This document shows, in pieces, positions 23,217 to 36,440 of a stretch of DNA of 64,000 nucleotides. Source of the stretch: Aphis gossypii (lineage: Eukaryota; Arthropoda; Insecta; Hemiptera; Aphididae). Below the pieces are notes generated by a model, which was not told the DNA's origin, searched no databases, and saw only the letters and a program-made list of their open reading frames with translations. How positions within the stretch are numbered: the stretch's first letter is position 1; the number at the start of each line of letters is the position of its first letter. Where the stretch lies: contig NC_065531.1 in assembly GCF_020184175.1 (NCBI RefSeq), forward strand, positions 33,749,213-33,813,212. Direction: 5' to 3'. The translations under genes and the position numbers were made by a program.

Positions 23217-23660
23217 ATGTTACGGTTCCAATGTCGGCTTATTATAATCGTGGGTGATCCTTATATTATATTATTATATATAATATGCGCGTATACACAG
23301 TGTGTTCGCGTATGTCAGACAAATCGTCGTCGATTTGAAGAAAAAAAAAACAGTATTTCAGAGAAAAGAAAAAGCAATATAATAATATATAAATGTACCT
23401 ACGCATGCACTCGTGTTTGTGTGTACATGAATGCGAGTTTATGGATCCTGAACATACTATTATTATTTACCTCTGCTGCGGCAAATTTAAAAGGACTCCG
23501 TCTTCGTCGTCGGCATTATTATTATTATACTATTACTATTATAATGTATATAATATATCACGTGTTTGGACTTCATGAGCAAAATCGGACATTGGATAAG
23601 GCACATCCGGTCTGTATATTTTCTATAAGATTTCGTCAATATATAGTTACGTGGACGTAA
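23217..23660 (+). CDS. Doubtful 147-residue ORF downstream of TATA box
   Basis: ATG 23217 to TAA 23658-23660, the longest ATG-initiated frame outside FoxD. The product is Ile/Tyr/Arg-rich, and part of its length (a run of Tyr near residues 100-105) comes from a TAT microsatellite. There is no domain or family similarity that I recognise. The ATG lies only about 20 bases after the TATA box, too close for a normal leader. It is more likely part of a non-coding transcript or chance than a protein. Confidence 0.15.
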   Translation: MLRFQCRLIIIVGDPYIILLYIICAYTQCVRVCQTNRRRFEEKKNSISEKRKSNIIIYKCTYACTRVCVYMNASLWILNILLLFTSAAANLKGLRLRRRHYYYYTITIIMYIIYHVFGLHEQNRTLDKAHPVCIFSIRFRQYIVTWT

Positions 23661-23958
23661 CATTTATATTTTAAAAATAATCTCCTTTTAGGCATAGTAC
23701 ATTTTATTTAACATATAGATGCGTAGTCGTTTAAAATTGTATGAGTTGAATCAGAAGTAAAAACTAAACATGAACTTTTTCATATCCAACTGGGAGTCTG
23801 TTGATATAAATTTTAATCTATCATATTTTAACAATCCGATTTATTAATCTTCAAAATTAACTTTAATCGGTATCTATCAATAAGAATAAGATAACTATCA
23901 ACTATAAATTTCTGAAATATTTCTTTTCATTTTGGAACTGAGTAACTAAGTAAACTAA

Positions 23959-24245
23959 TTTAAATACTTAGGCAGCATTATAACAGACGACGGGAAATCA
24001 ACCAAGGAAGTCAAAAACAGGATAGGTTAAGCAAAAAATACATTCCTTAAAAAAAAAAAAAAATATAAACATAGTAACATAGTAACGAAGAAACAGCTCA
24101 TAAAACATAAATCTGGAGTATGGAATTATATGGAAGTGAAAACTGGACAATTAATAAAAAAGATAAAGATAACAAGAAGCTCTGGACATGTGGTGTTGGA
24201 AAAAAATGCAGAGAATAAGCTGGGCTGGTTGATAAACTAAATGGA
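23959..24245 (+). mobile_element. Decayed LINE reverse-transcriptase C-terminal fragment
   Basis: Reading through stops and frameshifts gives the classic end of a non-LTR retrotransposon reverse transcriptase. FKYLGSIITDDGKSTKEV and KNRIG appear at 23959-24027, YGSENWTINKKD at 24129-24164, and MWCWKKMQRISWAG at 24187-24228. These match the family blocks KYLGS..T.DG....EI..RI, LLYGSE.WT and E.W.WRR..RISW. A poly-A insertion (24050-24062) and several stops break the frame. Only the tail is present, as expected of a 5'-truncated LINE. Dead element. Confidence 0.75.
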
Positions 24246-25370
24246 ATGGAACTATACCGTATAACCGTATATTATGTATGACAATATAGAATGAACCACA
24301 CTATATTTTAGTAGATATTATACCGAATTTTAATCTAAACTAAAAATGAAAGTCACAAAATGTTAACATGAGTTAGTTTATACTTTATATATTTATGTAC
24401 AAATGTTTTATTATATTTTTAATTTGAAACAGGTAAATTGTAATTTTATATTTATTAAATGGTAATACCTATGTTAAAATATGAGTACTTATTATCAATT
24501 AAAAGTGAAAAAAAATTATATATTTATATAGATAACTACATGTAATGTTGCATACAAAATGTTTAATCCCAATCCCATATTTAGTGTATTTTAATGACAT
24601 TTCATGAATACATTTTTTTGTAGTAGTATACGTGTATAGTATTATAAATCATTGATTTTGGGAGATGAGATTTTAAAAACTAACCTTTGAATAAGTTTAA
24701 GTTGCCCGTACGCTTAATAGGTATAATGTATAAGTATACATTAAGAACTTTGTACTGCAAAACAACGATAAAAATATCAATATTTTAAGTTTACTTCCTT
24801 AGGAAATGTATTGAAAACATATTTGTACTCGTATTTGATTTCTTTTTTTAAAGTGTTTTTTTTTTTATGTTTGAGTATTTTTGTTTTGGATATTTTTGAT
24901 TTGCGTGCTATTCGTATAAAATATGTTTAAAACTCTAGGTAATACTTAAATATTTTATACTGTTAATCAATATACTTACTATATGCACCGTTAGTAATAT
25001 GACGCATTGTAGTTGTCACAATAAATAAATGTTTTCAAAGATGTGCTGGCATGCTGTTAAACGTGTAAAATAATATGCACCTATGCTGCAGCATATAAAA
25101 TATAACACGTGTCTGATTTATGCCACATGTGAGTGTAACTGTCTCGATACACAAAACGTCTTGTAAGCCATATCCGAGAAGTTCGTAGGAAGTATTTAAA
25201 ATATAATGTTCGGCAATAGTTAATTTAATAATATTATGTTTGTTATCATCTACGTTTATAGTACTATTTTTTTTATTAGGTCGATGTAGAACATTTATTG
25301 CGTATTATAATGTATATGAATAGGACGCCATATCGTCCCCTAATCATCCTACGAGTATGCGTTTTATGAT
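24246..25370. other. AT-rich intergenic DNA
   Basis: No gene or repeat family recognised. Confidence 0.55.
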
Positions 25371-25593
25371 TATTATTATTATTATTATTACCTTCTAGGC
25401 GATTTACGACGGTCGCCGGACACGTGTACAAACATCGCACTTAAATTCGACACCCCGTACGGGAGATTAAACAAATCTACAACTTTTTTTTTATATATAT
25501 TATATATGTATTATATACACTCGACGATAATATTGTACGTTGCATATGCGTGTACGTAAAATACTATAATATATATATAATATTATTATACAT

Positions 25594-25626
<33 letters not shown>

Positions 25627-26680
25627 TGTGCACTCAACAATCCGAACAATACCGAAATAATATCGGGGTTTCTTGTCGATTGCGTTTAATATATGTATTT
25701 TTTTTTTTCACTCAAAAATACTTATATTTGTGGTGATATACGTACATCTGTATGTACGGCATGTGTATACGTAAATATATAGAACGTCAAAAAAAAAAAA
25801 AAACCGATATAATATACAATACGCATAATAATAGCCACGCGGTAGGTCGGTGGTCGTGGGGGTGAGATAAAAAGTAATAAACAATACTATATTCTGTGCT
25901 CCGCGTATACAGCCAAAGCTTAAAAAACTCGCGAGCTCACACACACACACACACACACACACAAAATCACACTGCCGACTCCGACGACGTATATTATATT
26001 ATATATGTGATGTACGTTGCAATATATTACGCGCGTTTGTTGACAATGCCATTTCGTCGCCGATGTACCGTCGTCAAGTGCGGGACCTGCGGGGAATCGC
26101 AGGACAATAGCGCCTTAGGCCACTCGTGTACGCGCACGCGCTCGTGTGTGTATATTATTATCTGTGTCTGTGCACTGCCATACTCAAAGGTACTCGACGG
26201 CGGCGGCGGCGATGCAGCGTGTGATCGTATTCGATAATAATCCTTTGCTTCTATATATCCACTCTCCGTCGCAAACACCGCACGTTTGTAATTGCAATAA
26301 TTGCCCATAACGAAATTTACAACGTCCTTCCTACCCGGTGCCAACTACCCCTTTTTCCGTATCACGTACATATATATACCGTACACACGCGTGTCATATA
26401 TATAGGCAGGTATATATAATGTGTGTGTGTATATATATTTAGACCGTAATCTGTCACAACCCCTTCGCGCGCACTACATACGTACATTTGCGTTGCTATG
26501 GTATCACCGTCGAATTCTATGGCGACGATCCTATAAATATAATGTGCCGAGTTAACGATATATGTAATTTGTATCGCGCACATATCAAAGTTAACATCAC
26601 TATATCTGCTGCGCCCTACTCTCGCGCCTGTGATGCTTTCATTCGCGCGCCCGTTCTCTTATGATCTTATATATATTGTA
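25371..26680. promoter_or_regulatory. GC/CpG-rich island 4 with microsatellites
   Basis: A mosaic of CpG-rich stretches (25395-25460, 25830-26110, 26180-26340, 26460-26650) and simple repeats: ATT (25371-25391), a TA-repeat (25590-25625) and CA (25938-25963). Open frames of about 110 codons occur on both strands at 26027-26344 without recognisable domains. Candidate regulatory region; no gene called. Confidence 0.3.
25938..25963. repeat. (CA)n microsatellite
   Basis: About thirteen uninterrupted CA units, likely polymorphic. Confidence 0.85.
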
Positions 26681-27400
26681 CAATATTACGTTTAACGTAT
26701 TTATTCGGGACAATCGAGTATTCCACGTGCTAAATTGGTTATCAATAAGGTAAAATTGTAAGCATTATACTACTTTACAGGCAATCACAGTGCAAAAAAT
26801 CAAACATAACTAGGTTGCACTTGCAATAGATAATACTATTGTGAATAACAAAAAGCATCCATACACAATACATAATATCGATATCGTTAATATTTATCAA
26901 ATCATCTCCTATCTGATCATCTGAAGTCACAATGTATCACGATAAACCCATTTTATTATTGTGCACTAAGAACAAATTTAAAACAAAAATGGTGGCGTGT
27001 ATATATAAATGCTTCATAAAGTTTGTAATCTAATACGGAAACGAATATTTTTCTTTAAATATTAATTGTCAAAAAATTAGTATAGTTTAAACTGATAAAT
27101 TTCTAAACATTTTGACGAAACGCAAATGATAAATTAGCTAGGAACTCTTAAAGCTTTATGATGTAATTGTTAGTTAATTCTTTCCCTAATTCTATGAAAA
27201 AAAAGTCTTAAAGGAATTACTTAGTTTGTATGATTACAACATATTATTATTATTTATATATTAAGCTATTTACATCAGTGTTTACCTCAATATTTATAAG
27301 AAAAAATAATATTATAACTCGTAGTCACTACTTTCAGCTTATTATAGTGCCAAAGTTACCCTTTTTTTGTAAGCAATAATAATTATTATAGAGCTTGTAT
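26681..27400. other. AT-rich intergenic DNA
   Basis: Nothing recognisable. Confidence 0.55.
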
Positions 27401-28045
27401 ATTTCAAGATAGGCGGTACACGTCGTTCAGTCGTTGTCACCCCAACCTAATCTACGTTGGTAAAATCGTCTATAATTTATGTACTCAAGTACAACAAAGT
27501 ATACTGCGTATGTCGTGTTTGGAGTTTGCATTATATGCGAGCACCTTTTGAACATTCGTGTATAGCGTATAATGTATATTATAATGATGATGGCATTATA
27601 TTGCACACGACAAAATTTTAATCCGCTATGGTGTTGGACGATCGCGTATGCAAGCTACCGGAAAAAAACCTCTATAGGTCTGAACGGTTATTATCATAGT
27701 TCCGAGTAACACGTCATATTATTATACAACAATAATAATTGAATGTGCCTATATTATAGTATTGTATACCTACTCGAAACGTCTTAATTTTCCACTAAGC
27801 ACACGAGTACTCCAATGGTAATCGTAACCGCTACCACCACCATAGCGTTCAAACTGGTTATAATCCCGTGGTCGTGGTATAGTGTACACGCTTGCTGCAC
27901 TGACCCGCACTCGAGGGGAGTTCGGAGTTTTCATACAACATACATGTCGCATATCCATCTGGGGACCGCCGTCCACCACCGTATGATATCATATTATAAA
28001 CCTCGGCACCTGGGCACCTGGCCAATGACGATTTAACATTCACTT
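27400..28045. promoter_or_regulatory. GC-richer island 5
   Basis: Moderately GC-rich block. The - strand carries two adjoining open pieces in different frames with Gly/Tyr/Arg-rich content (see 27770-28043). It is otherwise unexplained. Confidence 0.3.
27770..28043 (-). pseudogene. Possible frameshifted Gly/Tyr-rich coding relic
   Basis: One - strand frame (28043 to 27858) contains YNMISYGGGRRSPDGYATCM. Another (27979 to 27770) contains RPRDYNQFERYGGGSGYDYH and ends at a stop. Both have the same unusual Tyr-Gly-Gly-Gly flavour, as if one Gly/Tyr-rich exon had been frameshifted. I recognise no family, and the second frame begins with GTG rather than ATG. It could equally be chance in a stop-poor island. 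Confidence 0.2.
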
Positions 28046-29390
28046 ACGAATAATAATAATAATAATGCGCATACAGTAAGTATAACAACTATAATATAAT
28101 ACTCATATATTGTGCGTATATAATATCGTGTGTGACATATTACACACAATAATGGCGATCAGTCCGATCCAATAATCTGAAATTTAACGGCCTCATTGTT
28201 GGATAATATTATACTTATTCGATAGATGTGTTTTATGTATAATAAAAAAATGGTAAAAAATGTACGGTATTTCATCATCAAACCCATTGTTTTGGGTACT
28301 AACATACATTTATAATATAATACTGTTGCGAGCCTTCAGAACCGCGTTTCTGTCATACAAAGATGCGTTTTTTTTTTCGCAATATACTTGTACACTATTA
28401 CTTCGTCTTTAGATTTTTATTTCTCATATTATTAGCGTACATTGTGCGCGTTATTATGCGATGAAAACGCGACATACACGCATCGATGAGTGGGATCGTC
28501 ATTAGCATTATTTGTCTTTAGTATTCTTTTGCTACGTATTTCGAGTGGGACAATTTCAACGTAATATTCTACGCTGTATATGAGTGTTTCTTTTTTAAAA
28601 CAGTCTATACATACTACAATATATATTTATATTATCCGAGTGTATTGAGCACAATAGAATTATCATATACGAGTACACCACTATAATTTTTGTTAAATTT
28701 TCAGTGTTATTTGTGCCGAGAACGAAAATACAATTAAAATATATATTCTTAATTATTGTACCTGCACTGTTTCTACTACTGTACATAAATAAAATATAAA
28801 CAAGTTTGTGACCAGTGTTCAATGTACACCTACTCTATCCCTAAGCATTTCACAAACAGACTATCTCGCTCGGCATCATGAGTTTACTTCCAATCAGCTA
28901 TCATCCATAGACATTCTAGGAAATCCCAAAAAAAGATTGAAAAAGACAGTGCAGATGTCGTGACCTACTTATCTAAAAAAATATATGAAATATATAATTT
29001 AGTTATAGATTTTAAGTTGTAACACATTATGAATGATGTCTGTTGTGAAAATGTTCATGATCATTGTTGTGGAAAACGCTTCAAAACTTGAATGACACAC
29101 TACGCGTGTTACAACATGAAATATGAATCACAAACTGTGTAAATACAATAAAATGTATGTGTTCCACAAGTCAAAATTACTATTATGGTCCATATAGCTA
29201 CAAATGTACACAATATAGACATTATATATCTATACAATTATAATTTACAAAAAGTTTCTATAGGTATTTTATTAGTTATCACGGATCAGTTTTTTTTTTT
29301 GGAAATACCGTTAGGAATACGGTCTGTCTGAAGAAAGCCACCTATTAGTCCCACCTCTATCGTAAAATATAATATTATGATTGCATCATA
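28046..29390. other. AT-rich intergenic DNA
   Basis: No gene recognised. The open frame at 28595-28822 (-) is of background composition. Confidence 0.55.
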
Positions 29391-29391
29391 A

Positions 29392-29652
29392 ATGATACTG
29401 TTTGGTTTGTATCACGGACCCGACGCCGAGAGTGATAATAATAGCACGTCGTCGCGACTCGTGATGCGTCGAGTGGAAAATATTAGCTCGGCATTCGAAT
29501 CTGACGCGGTGTCGGAGGCTGTGGCGCAGTCAAAACTACTAATCTCGTGGGTTATTTATGTTGCGTCTCGGGCGTGCCGACGGCAGGGCGACGGAGTGTG
29601 CGCCCGTGTGTGTGTGAAAGAGAGAAACACACACACACACATACCCGCGTAA
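29392..29652 (+). CDS. Doubtful 86-residue ORF in GC-rich island 6
   Basis: ATG 29392, stop TAA 29650-29652. The first 60 residues (starting MILFGLYHGPDAESDNN) use GC-rich third positions unlike the flanks and include acidic/Ser-rich and Arg-rich parts. The last 20 come from a GTGTGT/CACACA repeat. No domain recognised. A small genuine exon is possible, but island composition alone can explain the open frame. Confidence 0.2.
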   Translation: MILFGLYHGPDAESDNNSTSSRLVMRRVENISSAFESDAVSEAVAQSKLLISWVIYVASRACRRQGDGVCARVCVKERNTHTHIPA

Positions 29653-29659
29653 ATAACGT

Positions 29660-31200
29660 TCAACATGCATGTCAAATCCCTTGAAAGCGTGTGTGTAATG
29701 CTCGGTTTAATACTGTTGTAATATACTATATATGTATATACAATAATGATATATTAAATACAGCGTTTTAACTTTTAGTCTAGCGGATCGGTCTCGCCGA
29801 GATTCCCGTCAGTTTGTACAGTTTTATACGTACGAATTCATATTGTTTTTTTATTTATACACGGCTTAGGTACTTGCTGCTGCTGCAAAAATCCTATTAT
29901 ACCGCAGGATATATGCCCGCGCATTACTCGGGACACAGTTTTGATTTGTTTGATTTTAGATTTTAGAAATACATGCAGGCATCAAATTTATTGTTTTTAT
30001 AGTTAGCAGACAGTTATATTGTACTTGGGATTTGTCCTATGCCCGAAGTAAGCATTACCCGTATCTGATGCTGGCTGCTCACACGTGTGAGGCTGAATTA
30101 TTGACATGCATTCGTATAAAATGAAATAAAAATTACTAGCATTTTAGAATAAATAAAATAGTAAATATGATTATTTGATTTTAACTAGTCATACCCAGAA
30201 AATAAACTCAAATTTTCAATTTATTTCTACGAAAAAATTTGGGATAATGAGAATTCATTGTTTAAATAAAATTATAATAATACTTAGCTGTGATAGCAAA
30301 ATAGATGATCATAATACGTAATTATTGACTATACCGTTTTGTTTTTTATTTCTACAACCCTTTACCCACAAGTTAACATAAAATTTCACATTGTCAGCAA
30401 GCAGGTTAAAAAACAACAAAAAATACTTACAAATATGAATATAATTTTTCCGATTTTTACAGTCTTATATTTAAGCGTGTATTCTGCATACCGGTATTGA
30501 TAGTCTCAAAAGTTTAAAGTTGGTGTAGTGCTATGGTCTGAGACAAATAGACAAAAAACAATAAAATATATACAATATACGACTACTAATTAATATTAAT
30601 CGGCAGGATATCAGCACGAACACGCAGTAATCATTGACTAGTTTTATAGTAGATTTTTTTTTTTTTTTTGAGCCATTTTGACCTAAAAAGTGTATTTTAT
30701 TTAAAATAAATTTAATAAATCTACGTTAAGTAGCATTGATTTGTTCACCATGTATTAAATAATTTAATGTGTGTACATATGACAACATTTTATAGCAATC
30801 AGCCTTCATCTCTGCTCACAATAAATATGATAAACCTTGTATATAACGCAGCTCAGTCGAAACGTTAAGCTCAAAGATAACAGATAAAAATTGCGCGTCA
30901 TATTATTATAAGTAGATCGATGTTTGTTCTTTAGTGCGATGTCTAACGTGTAGTAAATAGTAAATAGAACTTTTGACGATAACTAAATAATTGCGTAATA
31001 ATACTATAAATTGCACCAAGATAAACTCGTGACGGAATAAATGTATTAACGTTAGCATAATATTATTATCCTGTGTGCAATCAACCTTTCTGTTTTCAAT
31101 AGAAATATTTCAAATATTTGCTACTGAAATATGAAATGGCATTATTATTGTCTTAAATTCTAAAAAAAGTGGTTAATGTATTGATTTTTCTGTCTATTTG
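29660..31200. other. AT-rich intergenic DNA
   Basis: No gene recognised. It includes a 12-base palindrome TCACACGTGTGA at 30079-30090 (an E-box core CACGTG) and a T-run at 30654-30670. Confidence 0.55.
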
Positions 31201-31379
31201 TTTTTATTTTTATTTTTTTTATGAAATAGTACACGAAAAGTTGTTGATAAAATGCATGGAGTTTCAAAAATGGATGTAGTTTTGGATACACGATTTGATT
31301 GAGCTTGTATTTTAGAGAAATTAAACATACAAATTATTAGTACTTATATTTTTATAAACAAGTAAAATAAACAAAAAAT

Positions 31380-31720
31380 TAGTAGTTTTTAAGAAAATCC
31401 AATTTTTGATTTTTGCTATCTCAAAAACGAATAATTATAAATACTTGACATTTTTACCAAATATTTATTTTCATTTATAAATGTCTATTTATTATTTGGT
31501 CTATTGTTGAGCTATTTAATGTAAATTAAAAACAATCTATTTTTTAGGTAGTAATGCTTAGAAATTAAGACGAAGTTCCTCATAAGCTGTTAATTTCTGG
31601 CTAAAACCTGTTCAAATAAAATGTATCTTGTTTCAAGTTTTAGGTGATAAAATCAAAAATATGAAAATATAGAAATATAGTTCAAGATTTACTTAAAGCT
31701 GTATAAAAATATTATTTTTT
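31380..31720 (-). repeat. Dispersed AT-rich repeat, copy B
   Basis: On the - strand around 31440-31480 it reads TTTGGTAAAAATGTCAAGTA followed by TTTATAATTATTCGTTTTTGAGATAG. This aligns with copy A (TTTTATGAAAATTTCAAGTA) and copy C. The flanking phrase about 'all-A/T with TCTCAAAAACGAATAAT' is of a kind common in aphid interspersed repeats. Boundaries are approximate. Confidence 0.45.
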
Positions 31721-31799
31721 CAAAACCATATTAAAAATAATTAATGTATAAGGTTAAATAGATCATTCAAAATACTTACATGTATAATGATACGAAGTA

Positions 31800-32540
31800 T
31801 TTATCTGGCGAGACGACTTGTTACGGTATTGCACGCGAGCGAGTGCGCCAGATGAGCCAATGCAGTTTTGTATTATATATGTATTTATGTATGTATGTAT
31901 GTAAAGGTATCTATATTATAGTTAATTAACATTTCTTTTGGGCGCGTGGGGACGAATGACTTTGGCGGCGATGGAGGTCTAAGTCTCAGCTCAATTTGTC
32001 ACCGTTGAGGGAGCGAAAATGCGTGTCGACAAAATTAAAAACGGTCGGAAACGTGTCTTCGACGACAGCGACGTTAATGGGATTCTCGTCACTCTGTATG
32101 TTATAATATATGTACATGCTAACTGTGTGTAGTAGTATTAAAACTATCTTGTATTATCATTATTATTATTATTATTACTATTATTACGTCGAGTTGGACC
32201 GACTTTGACGTTGCGCGCTGATGCGCTAATTAATACACCGTCGCTGTACTATATTAAAAGACGACGGTCGGGTGCGACATAATATAGCTACTGCATTGTC
32301 AATGATGAGTACTCCGACGTATAGTCACGCGGGTATGAAACTAAACGAAAAAAATAACCAGTGACAGACAGCGTAATTTATTTTCCGTGCGACGTTATTC
32401 TGATTGTTTCTGTCGGTCGTCGACACTATGTAAAAAGTCCAACTTTTTTCCATCAATCACCTTGTTCTTAACCGTATTGCCATTTCACACGATATTATAA
32501 AACCGCGGTAGTGTAATCATATTCATTGGTTTATTTTAGG
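31800..32540. promoter_or_regulatory. GC/CpG-rich island 7
   Basis: CpG-rich block between AT-rich flanks, with an (ATGT)n run (31886-31904) and an (ATT)n run (32157-32178). It includes a short open frame, ATG 32019 to TAG 32130-32132 (37 residues, starts MRVDKIKNGRKRVFDDSDVN), with GC-rich codons over its first 26 residues. It is too short to call as a gene. The overall role is unknown; a regulatory element is most likely. Confidence 0.3.
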
Positions 32541-35500
32541 TGAGAGATCCCCCAACGGTAGCATTGTTTTAGTTTTGCGAGATGCTCAATTAATAATATA
32601 GCCAGTACCTGTAAAATATTAAAGATATTAATATTAATATTAACCTATTAAAGATGGTACAGATATCAAGACGAAGGCTAGTCATGAGCAAATTAATGAG
32701 TTGGAGTTCATTTTAAACGTCTTGTTTAGTTGATTTTAAATTTTACTCACTAGAACATTATTAATTTAAAATGATTGTAAGATCATACAATTCATATTAT
32801 TTTTTTATTTTGTATAATAGGATAAATCTATTCTTCGTAGGACCATAAATGGTTAATAAACTATTCCTGCTTTTATTAATTTGCAATTAAAAAGTATAAT
32901 AACATAATGGAGTATTTATAAACAACATTTTTCTTAATTTGGTTGTAATGTTTATTCTTTAACTTAACTAATATAGATAATTATTAAATGTTCCTATTAT
33001 ACTCAACTAAAAATTAGGACTTAATACAGTAAAAAAATACCACCCATCACTATTTTAAAAACATTAGTAATATTACAATATGTATTTGAACGCTGTAATA
33101 TTTGAATGTAGACCTTAAAATAAATTACCACTGCAAGATGCGATTGTGCAATCTTGCAAAAAATAACACCGATAAAATTCTGAATGTATCTTACTACTCC
33201 TGCTTTTTTACTGCAGTGATTGAAATTGGAACACGGAATTCACCCTACTTCTGATACGAGTTTGTCAATTCCGAACGCAATGAACTTTGATGTCCAAGTA
33301 TTAGTTTTTCTCGTTTGTTTTGACAAATTTTATAATGTTATAATACGATTATGTTTTTGCTTTTATTTTAAATATTTTCATGTTTTTTCTTCATTGCGTC
33401 ATTCACTCATTGACTCGCTACATTAAAACATTCATCAGGAATACATATTAATCATCACTCACCATTTTATCACACTATAGTAATTATTCACCTGTCTTCT
33501 GGTTTAACTAATATACAAACTAGATGCACGAATCATCTAAAATATTTTTCTAGCTTACAAGAGTGATTATTGTTTTGTAAAAACGCCAAATAATATAACT
33601 TGTACGTAAATCAAACAAAGTAAATGCTACATGATTAGTTTAAGTTAATCACTATGTAGAAAATTACATTATAAATCATAACGCAAGGCACATCAAAAAG
33701 ACTTTTGATGTCATATCAAAACCATAATATTCGTTTAACATTTATTAATATGTTTTTCCGTCATTTATTTAATGATATAATTTACACAAACAAAGTACGG
33801 GGAGGATATATTTGTTTAATAATATTTAATAATAAAAATTTATTATATAACTTCCAGAAAAATTTACTAGGTTAATTACAAAGATTTTTTTTTTTTAATA
33901 ACTAAAAATACTAATAACTTAAATAACTTAAATACTAAAGATAAATTATTATTGTGTTTGTAAATTCCATACATTCCATACAAAATGATAATTAAATATC
34001 GATGTATAATTCACATATAAGTTATAACTATTATATAAATATTATTTTTCGAAGGTTTGATATTTTAAGCACCTTATTACGTTAATCACTCACTTAGTCA
34101 TTTGGTTGTTGATTGTTTTTTTCTATTACGCCTGTAGCTCGAGGTTGAACTGTGCACAATTTCAGGATTTTTATTTTAAATAATTATTTAGATATAATTG
34201 ATAGGTATGTTTTTGTAAAAACGTTGAAAATTGTTTTTGATTTAAATATCGGTAAAACCAGAGTAGCATATGTCCAAACAGATGAATATAGAAAATATCA
34301 CATTATTTAATTTGAAACTAAAATACGAATAATTCGGTATTTGTTTTTTATTTCATAATTAAAATTTATGTGAATTTAAATTCATATATTAATATGAATA
34401 TATTTTATTTTAAGTAATATATGTGACTTTATCAATCATCGTTATACTGAATTTTAATAAATTTATTATGAATAATTATTTAAATAATTGAGTATATTAT
34501 GTGTATTATGTTATGTTATTGACATTTAAATAATATTATTGTTCTACTGCTAACAGTAAAATATAATCTTGTTATACAATTGTAGAGCTTCGTCTATTCT
34601 ATTTTACAAATCATTGAATAAGTGTTAATTTAATAATTTTAACTAAGTGTATATTATTTTGGCCACTGTAATCAATGCCATCATTGTTTTTAATTTTCCA
34701 TGGCCTTGCAAATAAATTTGTAGCCTAAAACTCGTTGAAAATTTATTAGAATATATTTTATAGTATTAATAACTATCAATTCATTGGTTAAAATCTGGAT
34801 TATATGCTAAATATTCGATTATCACTACTTCCATTGAAAGGCCTATTTACTTTTTTAATTTCATATTGTTATTTTTTATTATTTCACTGTTCTGATCTGT
34901 AATAGATGGCTTAACTAAAAAACCATATTAAAAAAATTACAATAATAATAAAATAAAAGGTTTGTTACATAAATCTATCATTATTAAATCAAGACACTAT
35001 AATTATTCTGCAATGCGATGCGAACTCTTCGTTATGAACCATTTTGTTACGTTTATTTCCAAAGAAAGATTTTCCATTGTCATGTAATTTAAAATTATTT
35101 TAAAATAATATTTATATATGTATTGTTAAACTTATAAGTTAAAACGAATAAAACGTACATAAATCATTAGCGCTTAGCCATACTGTATAATAATATATTA
35201 ATATGTCGTGAGACGTGAGTGTTTAACACAGACAGTTTTAAACGGCCGATTAATTAATTCGATGCTCTCCATCTGGATAGCTTATAACACATTATTGTAT
35301 TGCAATTTTAAATTTACAGTTTGACATTTATCTCTAACAACGGCGAGTGCATACATTTTACATACATATTTTGTAGATTTTTAAATTCATATTTATTTTT
35401 AAAGTCTTATAATATTTTAAGAGGTGTACAATATTCATTATAGCTTATTTTAACCATTTTTTATAAATATTTTCTTAAAGCGTTCAAGTAGTGCTGTATA

Positions 35501-35655
35501 AATTAAGATCTTATGGATTATTTGCTTGAAGATAAATTGAACGATCGCTTAATGTTCATTTTTTATGAATAGTCTTTTCTTTTTTCTTTTTTTTAAGCTA
35601 AATTCTTTAAAAACAAAAACTCATAATATAATTGGCATAAAAAAAAAAACTGAAG
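32541..35655. other. AT-rich gene desert
   Basis: No gene recognised. One hairpin (33132-33158) is listed separately. The open frame at 33220-33426 follows a splice-acceptor-like CTGCAG but has background composition. Confidence 0.55.
33132..33158. repeat. 8-bp inverted repeat (TGCAAGAT/ATCTTGCA)
   Basis: Perfect 8-bp arms with an 11-base loop. A small hairpin without other ncRNA signs. Confidence 0.5.
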
Positions 35656-35659
35656 ACAT

Positions 35660-36440
35660 AATATCCTACTGTCGTCGAATCTATGCACTGGGTAAACGAT
35701 ACACGCGACGATACAGTAAGTGCGTACGATTCGCGACGGCTCATCTATCATTACAAATATTATTGTAATAAAGCTTACGATAATGACTTGTTTACGAGCT
35801 AATTATAATAACTGTAACGATTGTAATAACACAATGATATAAAATGTGTACATATTATTGTAGGGTATAGAATATAACTTTGTTCATGCATAGTCCAGTT
35901 AATTAAATAATATTATTGCTATAATGCCATGTAGTTGATTGTTGCAGCTCAATATTTTTCTAACCACCGTTAAATAAATCCTCTTATATCGTCCAAAACA
36001 TATTATATAACCATTTCTGATCGCATAATGCATCTCGTATTATTATAGCGATGCATGTGAAATCGTCGTCACACGTTCGTGTGTATATATCGTGTACAAT
36101 AATAAAATATGTAATAATACACGAATCGCGACGGCGGTGGCCATACGAAATACTTCGAAGGGCCCAGACCGAAACGGTCCCCTCGAGAGACTGTTTTAAT
36201 GTATATAGTACCCGGCAATTTGTCAGCATCAGCACACATGCCGTCTGTACGCACAGACGATTATACTATTATAGAATATAGTTATAATCATATAGTTAAG
36301 TAGGAATATATATTGTGCACTATAGTTGTACGTGACCGATGAACTGGCCAACTTCGAGCGCGATTCATGCCAACGGCTTTTCAGACAAGTTGCCGCCATG
36401 ACGTACGCTCGAAACGGCGTGGTAGGTCCAACCGAAATAA
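35660..36440. promoter_or_regulatory. GC/CpG-rich island 8
   Basis: GC-richer block with overlapping open frames on both strands (36051-36281 +, 35984-36235 -), and a good splice-donor-like ACA|GTAAGT at 35713-35721. The most protein-like piece is 36326-36496 (listed separately). Candidate regulatory element or short exon(s). Confidence 0.3.
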
